A stretch of DNA of 64,000 nucleotides from Undaria pinnatifida (taxonomy: Eukaryota; Sar; Phaeophyceae; Laminariales; Alariaceae). Shown piece after piece: positions 11,716 through 48,774 of this stretch (positions are counted from its first letter, which is position 1; each line of letters opens with the position of its first letter). The notes under the pieces are model-generated. The model was not told the DNA's origin. It ran no database searches and worked only from the letters and a program-made list of their open reading frames with translations. Position numbers and translations under genes: made by a program. The stretch spans positions 10,266,620 to 10,330,619 of the forward strand of contig JABAKD010000002.1 of NCBI GenBank assembly GCA_012845835.1, in the 5' to 3' direction.

Positions 11716-12354
11716 GTTCTCGCATAATGAACAGATAATTTCCCTGAAATATATAACCCGTGGTGGTTACAACAAACAGGCTACCGCCGTAGTAGCCCTT
11801 GATAACGTCTTCCTCATTGAGAACGCCTACCCCCCAAAAAAAACGGCCGGCGATACATAAAAACTTTGAGAACAAAGGGGGCAGGCGTTTGCTTGTTTTT
11901 TTTCGCCCCTCTACCTTTTAGTTCGCCCCGGGGCGTTCTTTTTTCGGCGTTTTTTGGGCACCCCACAAACCCCTGATCGCACGCATCCTCACGTAAAGTG
12001 CCGTACTATTACTACAGGTCTTCTTCCTGTCTCTCAACGCTTCCCTGCCTCTGCCTCTCCCCTGAGCCCCAGCCCCTCCTACCCATCCTACCACCGCTGG
12101 GACTTTTGCTTTCTGGGGGGCTGTAGATTTGAAATTTAAAATTCCTGCTACTGCTGTGTACAAAAAAAAGGCACCGGTTACGTCAGAACTATGATATCAT
12201 ATGTATATACTAAAAAATCTGGCAATAATTCAATTTTGAAAAATGTAAATGTGGCAAATCGGCACACAGAGAAAACTCGGTTTTTGCGCAAACTACCACC
12301 GACATCCTAATCTAAATCTACCAAAAGCGCAAACACTCTACGAAGTGCTGTCGC

Positions 12355-12500
12355 TGTTGTTGTTCTCACATTAACTCGCATAACCAAGTCGCGTGGTCAA
12401 AGGACAGGCCCCAGTCACTCTGGAGTGGAAGAATACCTCAGGGAAAAATGAAACAAACCAACAATGGAACCAGTGGTACACGTATACCTGGCATATCATA
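12355..12500. repeat. Dispersed repeat, copy 1 (second copy near 24,205-24,350)
   Basis: Shared phrases include TCACATTAACTCGCATAA, GTGGTCAAAGGACAG, CAGTCACTCTGGAGTG and AGTGGTACACGTATACC, in the same order and orientation in both copies. It is about 145 bp and non-coding. Confidence 0.6.
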
Positions 12501-12784
12501 CATCATAGCTGATGCAAGCCAACCATCAGCCAAAAAATATAAAATTAAATCGGAAGTTAGTATACGCAGCCTGCTGTGAGTGTTATTTGTTGCTGGAATT
12601 TCCAGGTAAAAATTTATGTTGGGTTTTTGTGCCGGGTAGATTGTCATTGGTGCCGGCTACGCACAGCGCAGCAGTACCGGTATTATGTTAAATAGTTGAC
12701 TGCTGCACTGCTGTGAGTAGTGGCCGCAGTAGTAAGTGGTGGAATGCTGTACTGCTGTACGCATCAAATATGCTGAGCACACAA

Positions 12785-13015
12785 TGACTAAAACGGGTTT
12801 TATAGATTCCGTGAACAGAATGATAACATCACCCTGTTGACCCTGGTACAAGGAAGTTCTAAAGGGAGTCGCCGACCTGACCTGGACGCACACCCAGCAA
12901 TACGCGCGATCGGAGTAACACAAAACACAAACAGCTTACAAAGTCTTTGATGAGTTGACGACGAAATCTTCCCTATCTCCCACAGTTGGAGTGTATTGTA
13001 TTTTTTTTATAACTA
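12785..13015 (+). repeat. Dispersed 230-260 bp repeat family, copy 1
   Basis: Ordered shared phrases: AAAACGGGTTTTATAG, ATCACCCTGTTGACCCTGG, GGGAGTCGCCGACC, ACGCGCGATCGG, GACGAAATCTTC and GTGTATTGTATTTT. Copies 2 and 3 are at 15,690-15,955 and 31,818-32,080. There are no clear terminal repeats and no coding. The family is probably a short non-autonomous element. Confidence 0.65.
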
Positions 13016-13262
13016 AAAGAACAGTTTTATTGCTTGTTGCTTGTAGGACCCGGATGCGTACTATTAATACGCCGGCTAAATGAGAGTCGCCGTTGCGGTA
13101 AACCTGTATTATAATGAAAAACTTAGATGTACCAGGTATGCATGGACTGAACCATTAGTCTACATATATCTCTTTTCCTTCATTTCGATAAACCCGAACC
13201 ATTTACCTTACAGTATAGCTCCATGCATTGCCGTAAGGGTGAGGGCAAACGCAAGGGGGTAG

Positions 13263-13700
13263 GGGGGTGTACTCAACTCGTAAGTGGCCGAAGTCGTATG
13301 ACCATAGACCCTCGCACCCTACTCTGACGGGACGGAGCACGTCGGGTTTTCACTAACCAGGCAGACATTGCTTGCACCAAGCGCGAAACGCCATGAGGTG
13401 TTCGGCGAGTCGCATGAAGGGTGAACTGCATCCTTCCAAGAACCGCTCGTAAGACGGACTTCGGCACCTTGTGCATACTTTCTTGCTTATGGATGACAGC
13501 GCCCATGAGTTACTTTGTTTTCTGGTGTGACCACTGCAGAGACAGCAATGGCTATTACAATGTAACTGCCTCGTGGATGCCGTGCCATATTCACACTACA
13601 GTACGTGATGCGACCATTCCCCTTGTGCGGAGTTAGGGTTCTCCACCCCCACAATATTATCGAATTCGATAACCATGATGGTGGCCGCCAAAACAAAACA
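13263..13700 (-). repeat. Dispersed repeat, inverted relative to the copy at 35,040-35,392
   Basis: Read in reverse complement, this block matches 35,040-35,392 in order: GGTTATCGAATTCGATA, GGGGTGGAGAACCCT, CTCCGCACAAG, a central part with GGGCGCTGTCATCCATAAGC, then CTTGGTGCAAGCAAT and GACCCTCGCA. Partial pieces occur at 34,897-34,990 and 59,945-60,010. A pseudo-frame is shared between the copies, but no protein family is recognised. Confidence 0.65.
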
Positions 13701-14319
13701 AAAAACGGTACCCTGGTTGTCTAGCTCACGCAGTGATTGGCATATTTTACAGCGTCGTCGCCAAAGGGGGTAGGGGGTAAGGGGTGCGAAAAATCAGCAG
13801 CCTTGCGTCGCCCTTCGTTCGAAGGGGAACTTTGTAAACGTAACACCTACCTACACCCGAAACATATCATGTGCGCGACACACCTGCTTTTGTCGTATAT
13901 GCTGTTGGTACACCGCGTTTTTCGTCAATAATTTGATCTTTCCAGCTTTTGTTCACAGCAAATTTGGCCGTAATGTTTTTAACGAAGAAAAATAACATAG
14001 TTTCGATGCATTGATCGTTGTACAACGAGTTTTCAGCTTTTACGGTATACGGCATATATGTTCTCCAGTTTTATTTCCCGGGAACTTTATTATTGGTCGC
14101 ACTGGTATTTTGTTGTAACCATATCTTGTGCTATGCCCGTCATTACTATGCGATGCGTGAATACTACGGTTGGTGCCACCATGAGGTTTCAATCCTTGCT
14201 CAGATCACCGCCGTGCAATATTTGTCCCCCTTCAAGGGATCACGCGATAAGGAACATCGGTATATAAGGGAGCCCAAAAATATCAGCACCGTTCAGAGTC
14301 ATAAGCTCAAGCTTTCTGC

Positions 14320-14790
14320 AGGCCGATGAAACACATGTGCAAGGGGATTTTTGTCCCTCGTCCGAGTTCTTGCAGTCGGCGCACGACGAACAGCGTATCC
14401 ACTGCTGTTGATCGCGCCGGACGAAAGTCAAACCGTTCCTCGGGGATAATTCCCCCTTGTTCGCAGTAACTGCTAAGGCGGGACGTGACAATTTTCAACA
14501 GTACCTTGCCTCCATGGGCAACAGGTGATATTCCCATGTAATGGCTGCAACTAAATCGATCCTTATTTTAGGGAAGGACCTTGACGGTCGCATGTTTCCA
14601 TTGCCGGGGGACATCACCCGTTTTACAAACATTTGACAAGTAGACTATGTGCCGTGAAAGCAACGAGTGAATTCGGGGTGGTCGAGTTTCAGCAACTCGG
14701 CCGGCAGAGGGTCTGGCCGTGCCGCCTTCCAATTCGGCATACTCCGGATCAGGGCGTAAAATAGATGTCCGGTTCGTGATGCGCGCACCA
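14320..14790 (-). pseudogene. LINE-type (non-LTR) reverse transcriptase relic
   Basis: On the minus strand, broken frames carry hallmarks of the start of a non-LTR retrotransposon RT domain. A PNWKAARPDPLPAELLKL block (14,740-14,670) is followed, after frame changes, by GGKVLLKIVTSRLSSYCEQG, FRPARSTAVDTLFVVRRLQE and PLHMCFIGLQKA (14,520-14,330). The sequence stops just before the expected catalytic YxDD region. It is therefore truncated at both ends, frameshifted and certainly inactive. Confidence 0.8.
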
Positions 14791-14795
14791 CGAGC

Positions 14796-15140
14796 CGAAG
14801 GCGAGGTGCGGCCCCCCGCAGGGGTCCCCGGAAGACCGCCGCCGGAGGTGTTTTTTTAAACCACATAACTGACATTTTTCAATTTTTATACAACCACATA
14901 TGCGTCAATGTACATACTCAAAATGTGCGCCCAAGACGAAATCAACAGAAAAAAAGCCTAAAAAAAAATTCGCCTGCGCCGAAAAGCACTCCAATTTTTT
15001 TTTCGCCTGCGGTGAAACAGACCCCCCCCCCCAAAAAAAACGCGTGCGGCGACAAAGGGCCCGCACATTTTCTTTCGCCTACGGCGAAAACAGGTGCGGC
15101 ACAGGGAAAGCATGGTGCGGCGGTGCCGCACCATGCCTTC
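14796..15140. repeat. Cluster of short GC-rich dyads (TCGCCTGCGGCGAA type)
   Basis: After a GC-rich hairpin at 14,800-14,850 there are four or more variants of TTCGCCTGCGGTGAAA or TTCGCCTACGGCGAAA separated by A/T runs. Similar dyads occur at 3,495-3,530, 24,986 and 28,960-29,190. No coding content. Confidence 0.5.
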
Positions 15141-15479
15141 GGTACGTGGTGAGAAAAACGGGATTTACGACGAAAAGGTGCGCCAGCGCAACGTTTCGCC
15201 GCCCTGCTCCGGATTGCCCCCGTAATGTCTCGTCGATGGTGGGTTCATCTCCCAGCGATAGTATATGGTTGTTCAGTGTTCAGCGTTGTTGACTTTTTTT
15301 TTCCCCATATTCCCGATTCGCATGGTTGCCCCCCAATAAACCACGACTGCTTTATTCATCAGCTGGTATTTACGATGTATTTACGATCATATATTTATGC
15401 GATCGAAAGCGGTTCAAAATCCACCTTCCCCCTGCCCCCCCCCGCGCCCCTTTCGAACACTCCCCCCCCCTCTCCTCAC

Positions 15480-15955
15480 TGGTTGTACGATTAACAGGAT
15501 ACACATGATAAACTGATGCGTTCCTCCCACAACCGTTAGGTTAGTTCCCTTCATGGGTTTATAGCTGCTGCACAGATTGAGCTGCTCCCCCCCTCTACCA
15601 CCCCGCCTCCCCCCGCCCCCGGCCCCCACGCCATAAAATATCTTCGTCGTCCCCTCACCGGTTGTACGACTTACAGGCTATAAACTGATACCTTTCCTTC
15701 CACAGCTGTCAGATTCTGTCCCCATCAGAAACGGGTTTTATAGTTTCCGCGCACAGATTGATTTAACATCACCCTGTTGACCCTGGTAGCTACATTGTAG
15801 TTCCAAGGGGAGTCGCCGACCTATATCCTTAATGAGGCCACACACGCAGCACTATCGCGCGATCGGGGTATCACACACAACTTGCAAAGATGAGCTTCGA
15901 CGAAATCTTCGATCTCACAGCTGCAGTGTATTTCTATTTTTATAATAGTCTATAC
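15480..15955 (+). repeat. Partial tandem copies and dispersed repeat copy 2
   Basis: The phrase CACTGGTTGTACGATTAACAGG at 15,478 is repeated as CACCGGTTGTACGACTTACAGG at 15,656. The second copy runs straight into the dispersed repeat (15,690-15,955) shared with 12,785 and 31,818, including TTATAGTTTCCGCGCACAGA, AGTCGCCGACC and CGCGCGATCGG. Confidence 0.6.
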
Positions 15956-16087
15956 TTCCAGAGGCAGTACATTTAATAGGGCACATCATACGTAATGACT
16001 GACTACGATCGTACTGACTACAGCAGTAGTTTAGTTTACTGTTGTACTGTACACTGGTTGTACTGGTACATTATAGGCCCTACATTA

Positions 16088-16132
16088 TAGAGAGCCGGTC
16101 GCCCCGGTGGCGTATCAGGTTATCCTGGTGTA
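16088..16132 (+). repeat. SINE tRNA-like head fragment
   Basis: GCCGGTCGCCCCGGTGGCG and TATCAGGTTATCC are identical to the head of the SINE copies at 39.3 and 44.5 kb. The match then stops, so this is a truncated copy of about 40 bp that includes an A-box-like TGGCGTATCAGG. Confidence 0.7.
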
Positions 16133-16139
16133 TATCAAC

Positions 16140-18322
16140 GTCACCAGCAGTGAACTATTAATATTATTAGTTCAGTGTGGAGCAGTATGTAGTGTATTGT
16201 GTAGCTGGTGGAATGCGGATGCGATAGGTTGACCGTGATTAATGGGAAGCGTAGCAGAGAACGACATACCCTGGGTACTTAGTGTTCGTACACGTACGTA
16301 CGTGGGCTCTACCTCCTAACGGCTATCTGACCTGATCTGGCCGAGAATATAATAGGAGCCGGCAATATCGCGAACCTGATGTGTGGCACGACTCAGCGAG
16401 CGAGTCAGGTGATGGTCACATGACGGCGGTCGCATTCGGCAGTCGGCATCGAACTACAGAGTAGCAGTACATGTATACAGGGAACCATGAAACGACGAAA
16501 CGACCGACGGATGGATTGGTAACAAGAAATTTTCAGAGACCGTTTCAAGTTTCACGTAAAAAAACAACCGCATGATGAGGGGAGGAACAAAGAAGGAGCT
16601 TCACGAGCGACAAGGTCGTGACAAGATGCCGCATACAAGCATGGCCACCACCACCGACCACAACCTTCTTCGTATCACAGCCTCGCCAAGAGAGGAACGC
16701 GCGCACCGCCCGTGGGTGTGGTATTTCTGTGGTTGTGGCAGCTGTTCACAATAAACAAGTCGTAGAAGAAGTCGTACATACGAGGGTGATGTGATAACAA
16801 TGGCAGCAGGAGGAGGATGGAGGATCAAAACTCTGCTGTTCGTCACAGGCTGCAGAATCACGAGACCACAAAAAAGTTACTACTGCTGTCTTACGTTGTA
16901 CCGCACGAGAGTGCCACCAAACACCGATATCGGTGCTATTTGAGTGTAGTTAGTGTGCACCAGGTGCAAGTACGAGTATCACACTGCTGTGTATTGCCGT
17001 GTTGTCGCGTACGAGCACGACGAGCCCGCGAAAACAAAAGCGAGCACAACTGCGCGGCCTCGTCGTGATGTCGTGAAAGTATCAAAGCGCCGTCGCTGCA
17101 GTAGGGTAAAATACAAAATACCACGTAGTTTTCGATCGGAGCATATACTCTCTGGGCGCCAACTTGAGCCGTGCGTTTTATTTTCCCGACGGCTGGCTCG
17201 ATCAGCCTTGGCCCACTTGCTGGTGCGAGCCCTAATCGCTGCGACTGGCTGCTGTTTCTGTGCGGTGTGTGGTGCGTCGAATCGATCGAGCGACTCAATA
17301 ACTTTCGGTGGACACAAGGTGGACAAACAACCGCAAAAAACACGAGCAACAACTGGTTAATTCTGCAAAATGGCACCATGGCCCGAGCCGTAGAAAACGG
17401 AGGGTAGCAATGGCTGCGTACGGCGAAATATGGAAGCAGCGACACCCACCGACCAAGGTTTGCTCGCGCGCTCGGCGCTGGCTCGTACACAGACAACCGA
17501 AAGCAAACCACGTGTTGTCCAGTTTAAAAACCAAATGAAGCAAGGGCAAGTCGTAAAAAACGCACGAAAGCATCGCGATGAACTTCGAAATAATCGACAA
17601 CAACAGAAGCTTGGCTCTAGTGTTTACTCTCGCCCCGCTTGAGCCCTCGTGCCATGCCGCTAACGCAACAGGGCACGGACACCCACCTCGGTGATTCTTT
17701 GCCCATACGGCGCCACTTTAGTCTTCTGCCCGTCGATAATTGGTGCTGTGTGTATGACTCGATGGGCGTCCTCGTCCCTGGAGCCTGTGTCTCCGTGTCT
17801 GGTGCACGGAGAGGAGCGGTCTGCAACAAAATAGAGCCGGAGAGATTGCCGGTATATTCATATCGATTGGGATTTTTGAGAGTTATGGACGTATATAAAA
17901 CGTTGATTGGCCAATATATAACAACCAGACCGTTCGATAGCCCCGCCTTCTCCTGTACTATTTCGCATATAAAAATACTTCGAGCTACGCGAGTGTAGAT
18001 ATCGCTCCTGCTCCAGCCCGTTAGCAGCTAGCAGGAGGTGGCGCCGAGTGGGTGGTGCGATTGCTAGTCGATGACGTGTTGGTGTGTGGCGTGCTGCTGG
18101 TTCTGGTATCGGTCGTGGAACAGCCGTGATCAGGCCTTGTCTTCGTGTCTTCCGTCTTCCTCCAGAGCCAATATGGAGTTCAAAAATAGTTCGGCGTGAT
18201 GCTATAGGGGACATCGCTGCCTCGAACGTCGACCCCGCCAGCCGAGCTGCACGTCGAGTCTGTCGGAAGGTCGCTTCCGGCGACGTTGCGGTGCCATCAA
18301 CTCAGTGCATAAAGGGCATCTA
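16140..18322. other. Upstream region of COG3, no gene seen
   Basis: About 2.2 kb without recognisable coding. The frames through 16,900-17,600 run on both strands and show no domain. The stretch carries many CAGCAG/CTGCTG and ACGAG phrases but no clear array. It should hold the COG3 promoter. Confidence 0.5.
17968..17975 (+). promoter_or_regulatory. Possible TATA box for COG3
   Basis: TATAAAAA stands 348 bp upstream of the COG3 start codon, in a locally AT-rich dip within GC-rich sequence. Another TATAAAA-like site lies at about 17,894. Position is the only support, and transcript ends are not visible from sequence. Confidence 0.2.
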
Positions 18323-43154
<24,832 letters not shown>

Positions 43155-43162
43155 CGCTATAG

Positions 43163-43345
43163 TGATTGCCCCGATGCGGCGGAATAAACAGCTGGTCAAT
43201 GAGAAAGGTTCTCTCGGTCGAACGATAGCGCTTTCGTTGAATGGGCATGGAGCGTATTGCCCCGATGCGGCGGGATAGACATCTGACCAATAGGGACGCT
43301 AGTCAAACAAAAGCGTTTCATTGGATGGAGTCGGAACCGTTATTA
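43163..43345. repeat. Two-unit tandem repeat just after the COG3 stop
   Basis: ATTGCCCCGATGCGGCGGAA occurs at about 43,166 and again at 43,256, with shared GATAGACA/AATAAACA, GGTCAAT and AGCGCTTTCGTTGAATGG parts. Unit about 90 bp. It would lie in the COG3 3' UTR. From 43,360 to 44,230 I see no feature. Confidence 0.7.
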
Positions 43346-44225
43346 CTAGTCGTACCTATGCTGTGATTTAGTGTTAGGAGTCACCTTTCTGTCGCCGAAC
43401 AGCGTGTGCCTCAACTGCGTCTGCCCGTGTTGACGTTAATCGTTGGCTGTTCCATGAACTGCGGGGTAATGATAATACGACGAGATACGAGCTTGAAGGC
43501 AGCGCGCTGGCTCACTCTACGTTTCGCCCTTGCATCTGTTTACCAGGTACGTGTTTTCGGGACTATTAATAGCTAGTTTGTACCTTTTTTCACACAATTG
43601 TGTGTGTCAGTGAGCTCACAGCCTGAGACTGGTTGTTTGGGCATATTAGCCTTCGCATAGCAGCGCGGTTTCAACAAAGTAATCATCTCCCCTGAAATAT
43701 TTGCTTCGCGCAATTGTTGCGATTCGATTTGGCTGCGGAAAGATGATGCCACAACAGTAGCTCCTGAAAGACTCAGGCCTTTTGTCGTTAGGGGGGGGAT
43801 AGCAACGACAGCATCCAGAGATCACCCCGCGTTTTTCCCGTAGGATACGCGGGCATAATCTTGTTTAAAACGACTTCATATGCACACCGGGACTGGGGGG
43901 GGGGGTGTACTACTTAGTACAGCCAGCGTTTTGCTGATAGAACACGCAAATGTCTCAATATATCCCACATTTTGGGTTCTATGTTTGTGGTGTGCACGAT
44001 GCCGAGTCGAGCAGGTCCGTCGCTGCCGTCTGTACTCGCTGGTTAGTTGTCGCTAGAAAATCACCACAAATTGGGATGTGTTGGCTGGAGTTGACGACTA
44101 GTTACTACTTGAGCGGCGGACTAGAAGCCAACTATATAGCTGTTTTAATTTCCGAGCACGGCTAATAACACCTAACCCACTAAGGAATTGCCAGCGACTT
44201 ATGGTCAGCCCATTCAGCCCTGACA

Positions 44226-44558
44226 GCAATATATATATATATATATATATTTTATTTCGCACTTCTACTTTCCAGCTTCTGGACAAGCCGTGGTCACAGG
44301 TGTCGTCCCTTCTCCCCCCCGGTTCTTGCCTTCAATTTTTATCGCGCATAGGGTTCAGCAATCCTACTGCTCGTCGATTGTTCGTCGAATGTTGCTACCT
44401 CACGCTCTCGCGCTTTCCGCAAGTCAATTTGTGCACAAGAAAAAGTCCCAACGAATTTATACGAGTATGCACTCGGCGGGGCTCGAACTCACGAAACTGA
44501 CCTATACCAGGCTCGAGGATAATAACCTGATACGCCACCGGGGCGACCGGCATTATAA
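44226..44558 (-). mobile_element. tRNA-derived SINE, type I, copy 2
   Basis: Reverse complement of the 39.3-kb copy with the same head (CGGTCGCCCCGGTGGCG), B box (GAGTTCGAGCCCCG), body and CCACGGCTTGTCCAGAAGC. It ends in a (TA)n tail at 44,230-44,252 instead of poly-A. The high identity of the two copies suggests recent activity. Confidence 0.85.
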
Positions 44559-44964
44559 TATCATATTGACCCCTTTCGAACAGCGGGTGTTTTGGGTACG
44601 AGCCACTTGGATTTAGTGTCGAATATGAATTGCAGCAGCAGTGAAAGGGTTAGTACTCTCTTAGACCTATCAACAGAAGCAAGCAGTCGTGCCACCTGGT
44701 CGTGTAACTCGTCTCTGCGCTCACGTGCCCCGTGCACTTGGTGACATATCGAATCGAACGAACACCCCCCATCCTCTGCTCGTCATGCACTCAATAGTTC
44801 GGCACTCTGTTGGTCGAGAGCCAGCATGAGGAATCCCGTCGGTCACGACGGAAAAAAATACTTGCCCGTTGTTCGGAATGGCGAACTTTATTATTTCCTT
44901 GTAGCATACACAAAGGTGCCCCTTAAATCATCCCACCTTAAAGTTTCTTTGTGGCTTCAGATGG

Positions 44965-45110
44965 TAAAGCACACATGGGCGATGAAAATGAAGGCCCGTA
45001 CCGGAGGGTGAGAGGGGGTTACACCTGAGGTATCACTGACCACGGCTTGTCCATAAGGTCGCTGAGGGTGAAACCTCCTACGAGTTGAGCTGGAAAGTGA
45101 AAAGTTATGT
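44965..45110 (+). mobile_element. 5'-truncated type II SINE
   Basis: It begins in the middle of the body (GATGAAAATGAAGGCCCGTA) and carries ACCACGGCTTGTCCA, GGTCGCTGAGGGTGAAACC and GAGTTGAGCTGGAAAG, the module specific to the 31.3-kb copy. The tRNA head is missing. Confidence 0.75.
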
Positions 45111-45224
45111 TCTTCAGCGTTATGGCAGATATTAGCGCCACACGAACAAGCCCGAGCGTATGGGTTAGGAACTGATAACTTTTAGTATCCGACATGCAGT
45201 ACAATAAAAAATATTCCGTACGTC

Positions 45225-45490
45225 TGACAGATTACCGATCCTCCTGACCGATTACCGATCCTTACTTGACGATCTAGATATTTCGGGGAATATCTAGATC
45301 GTCTAGCTCATGTTATCGGGTGGGAGCCGTACGATCTGCATCATCTAGCACATGTTTCCTCGGTTGGATCTGTACTCTATATAGTCTACGCAGATCCAGC
45401 TTAACATCTCATAACGTTAGGTACAGGATCTACTGTAGGTGATCTATATGATCCATCTACTGTAGATCGTGATCACTCCGAGGTGTGTAA
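45225..45490. mobile_element. GATC-rich inverted-repeat element, copy 1
   Basis: Many GATCTA/TAGATC units (TCTAGATATTTCGGGG, GGGAGCCGTACGATCTGCAT, TTGGATCTGTACTCT, GATCTATATGATCCAT) line up with the copy at 56,527-56,772. The right end ACTCCGAGGTGTGTAAG matches; the left end is less clear. Confidence 0.65.
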
Positions 45491-48480
45491 GTACCAGGTA
45501 TAATATTTCGAGATGGTGAGCTTCAGCGAGCGGAGGAATACAAGTTTGCTTGTTGTGTGCTTAAGAACTTGGCCAATCAGATTTATGTGGTGCATGCGAT
45601 GTGTTTTTTAGAAGTGAACTCAATACCGAAAGTAAGACCCGAAAGTAAGACCACCCCAACCAAGGTAGTCGTGGATTACGCAGACGAGCAGACATTGAAC
45701 AGCCTTGAGCTTCTGGGTTAGAAAATTTTCTAATAGCTGTGCAGTAGGGTCTTTGGATTGGAAACTAAAAAGCCTGTCTCTTCTGTCCGTCTGTTTGGTA
45801 AACTTGTGTCTGATGGTGACAATGAGTCATATTGTCTTGTTTTAAACAATCGTCCCTTTACATCAAGTTGAGGATTCGCAAATTACGCAGAAAAGCAAAA
45901 AGCAGCACCACCAGCATTCAGACGGAAATATAAAACGTCGAGAATTGTCCTGCATTGTGATTTTATAATAGTTTGCTGTGTGGTCAAGTGCAAGACTGAA
46001 GGCGCTGCCAATTCGCAACTTAAGCGACGGGCGAGCTTTACGGATCGATTACGAAGAAAGCGTTGGCGCGAGCGACCGAGCGAACTGGCAACGGCGCGCA
46101 ATCGACGGTCACGTTCGTCTTGCCGTATAATTTTTAACCTCAAAAGTAGGACACCTAGGGAAAAGAAGCCCAACGGTGTTGGCGCTGCAGTGCATTGATA
46201 AAAATGAGTCCGAATTATAATGCAAGGAGTTGCTTGTACGGTATGATAGACGTGAAACATCAGACTTCTTCTCACACTGCTGCTGCTGCCCGGTCACAAT
46301 ATGAGCATTGACATTATTCCTTTAGAGGGCTCAGCGCGAAAAAAAGTCCCTCTCAGACCGATATTCCTGAAACAATTTCGTATTCGCATGCAGTCGTGGT
46401 CCCTCAGGATTCTCCATCCGGGCCACATCCTGCGACTCAAGCATCTACTCCGTCGGCTGTAGTTCATCGCCTTACTGACTCTCACGAAGTTTCAGCTCCT
46501 TTGGCGCCGCAGGGACCTTTTTTAGTTGTGCTAGTATCGGCAACCTGTGACTGTGAAATGTCAAAACGCGCATTGTCTACACATGTGCGCTTCCCTGTTC
46601 CTCCATTCATTATCGTCTCGAACTGCCCACTCACGCTCCGCAATCATCACATTGCATGTTGACATGGCCAACTCTCGCTTCTCAACTCTGCCAAGTATTT
46701 GTTGTGTGGACGCTTACATTTTTTTGTATTTCGTACTCGTATTAATTTTATTTTCCCGTGACGTTGGCGAGTGGCGCGTGCCTATTTTCTTGTTCCCCCC
46801 TTCCCCGCCTCTCTCACGTGAGCATGTTTGCATGCGTTCATCGCGGTTTCCGGGTCGTGTCGACTGGCCGTGAGGAGAAACATGGGGGGATGTGACCGAC
46901 CAAATATACAGATGGCACTTTTTCTTTGCGCTGCACTATCTGCTGACATACCTCGTATATACCGTACGTACCCCGTGCTCTGGTAGTATATGCTAACAAC
47001 CCCGACCAATGCCATGTTAGAAAACAAAACTAACTTCTCAACTTCCGAATTCTCAAACTTGAAAGTTCAAACTCAAATATCCAACGTCGGTTTTGCGAGT
47101 CAAAATGTCAAATTCAAACCATGAAAAAGTAACATTCAACTTGTCAAGTCAAACCATGAAAATTCAAATGATCGAAAACGACCTATTCGATTTCATGATC
47201 AAACCGTCGCGTCATTCGCTCAAGTCAACCAAGCACACGATGTGCACCGTCCCCGCCCGGCAAACGCGCAAACTAGTGACATACTTGAAGTATATGGGAT
47301 GGTCTCGCCGCACTACGAAACCCGTCCATAGTTAATTCAACACACGAAAATCTATGAAAACAAAAACAGAAAACAGCAACAAGAATAAACAAGCGAACTT
47401 AGCTCTAATCAGGTAGCTGAGGAGGGGAGAGTGGACAACCAGCCGGCGGAAAGAGCGACACGCAGAACGACAGCCAGGCAATCAAACAGCCAGGCCAGAG
47501 ATCCTTCCTTGCGCCTCTGCAACGGTATCATACTATTACAGCAATACAAATAGCACACCACGTGTGACACCCACAACAATCGATAGCAAGCGGCAGCGAT
47601 CAAACCATGACAGGATACCCGTGCTCAAAAGCATCGTCCTCCCTACGACTACGACTACAGTACTCCTATTAATACTAAACGGAAGCAGTGGTCCTCTAAT
47701 AGCGCCGGTATGTGCCAGCCGGAAGCACCGGCACTAGAACTTACACCGGCACTACGCACGCTGCCACCACTGGATGTTTGTGCCAAGCGATTTCAGAGGT
47801 GCTATACGAAACAGCGGGCAACCGGCACAATAGGGGGACCTCTACTGTATATCCCACGAGTTTATGGAGTGATCAAAAACAAACATGTTGATATGGCCGA
47901 CGGCACTCTTGCCCCTTGACAGATATACGGAAAGGGTATCCGTCGAGCACAGCCGTCAAACACAGCCGTCAAGTGCATCCGTCAAGCACAGCCGTCAAGC
48001 ACAGCCATCAAGGAACTCCCAACACCAAACATTATACATTTTATCCAAAAAGAGAACTTGAAGGGCAAAAATCAGCAACGTCAACATGCCTGACTTAATA
48101 TTGTACAAAACTCCTCCCTCCCTTCGGTGGCGACGTCGTCGAACATACTGACTGGTGCATGGATGCTGTTTTTCCACCCTCACCCATGCTACCCGGACTA
48201 ACCAAAAGCGCCAAGACACTGCTGGCCCGACCCCGCTGTTTCGACCCCCCGGCCCCCAGCACTTCATCCTAGAAACCCTTCCTCTTCCTCTTCCTCCTCT
48301 TGCTGCATCAGCACCGTCGCAGATGCGCGCGCGTGTGTGACAAGTAATTGATCATATAAACAAACAAAAAAAAACGCACTCCCTGGGGATCTCTTTCTTC
48401 CCCGTGTGTGCGCGTAAAAACATGCAACCAAACAGCCCAAACACGGCTACGAATGGCGTAAGATGAGACAAACAAACACC
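45490..48480. other. Spacer with no recognisable gene
   Basis: Scattered frames on both strands have no domain or conserved motif. An AAATTCAAA-type degenerate repeat lies at 47,035-47,200, and a run of AGCACAGCCGTCAA units (about 14 bp, five copies) at 47,940-48,012. The 46,380-46,670 plus-strand frame is Ser/Pro-rich but has no recognisable domain. Confidence 0.5.
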
Positions 48481-48489
48481 AATAAACAC

Positions 48490-48660
48490 GCCTCCCATCC
48501 CCGCTCCCCCCTCTACACCCCTCCGCAAAACGCGGTAGGTCAAGGTGGAGCAACGAACCATCGTTCCTTCTCCCGCCCACTCTTCACCCTTGCACAAAAC
48601 GCGACAAAGCATGGTGGGGTAACCAACCCCCTCCCCCCCCTCCTCCCTCCTCGGGCTACA
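48490..48660. repeat. Tandem duplication, unit about 75 bp
   Basis: CCTCTACACCCCTCCGCAAAACGCG, then GGTGGAGCAACGAACC, is followed by CACTCTTCACCCTTGCACAAAACGCG, then GGTGGGGTAACCAACC. Two units, with a possible third partial one. C-rich and non-coding as far as visible. Confidence 0.6.
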
Positions 48661-48774
48661 ATGGCGCATCGACCCCAGCTTCATAAACTGTACCGGAGCG
48701 TCGGTGTCCTCTCTTTCACCCCGCCAACATCACACTCACAGCAACGGTAACGAAGGGCTTCAGAACCTTCACAG

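Noticed and set aside
11515..11875. Poly-Asp, poly-Met and poly-His frames
   Set aside because: All frames of the (GAT)n array are open; none has unique sequence of note.
46380..46670. Ser/Pro-rich plus-strand frame as a gene
   Set aside because: No domain, no splice-supported neighbours and no codon bias that I can see; left as unassigned spacer.
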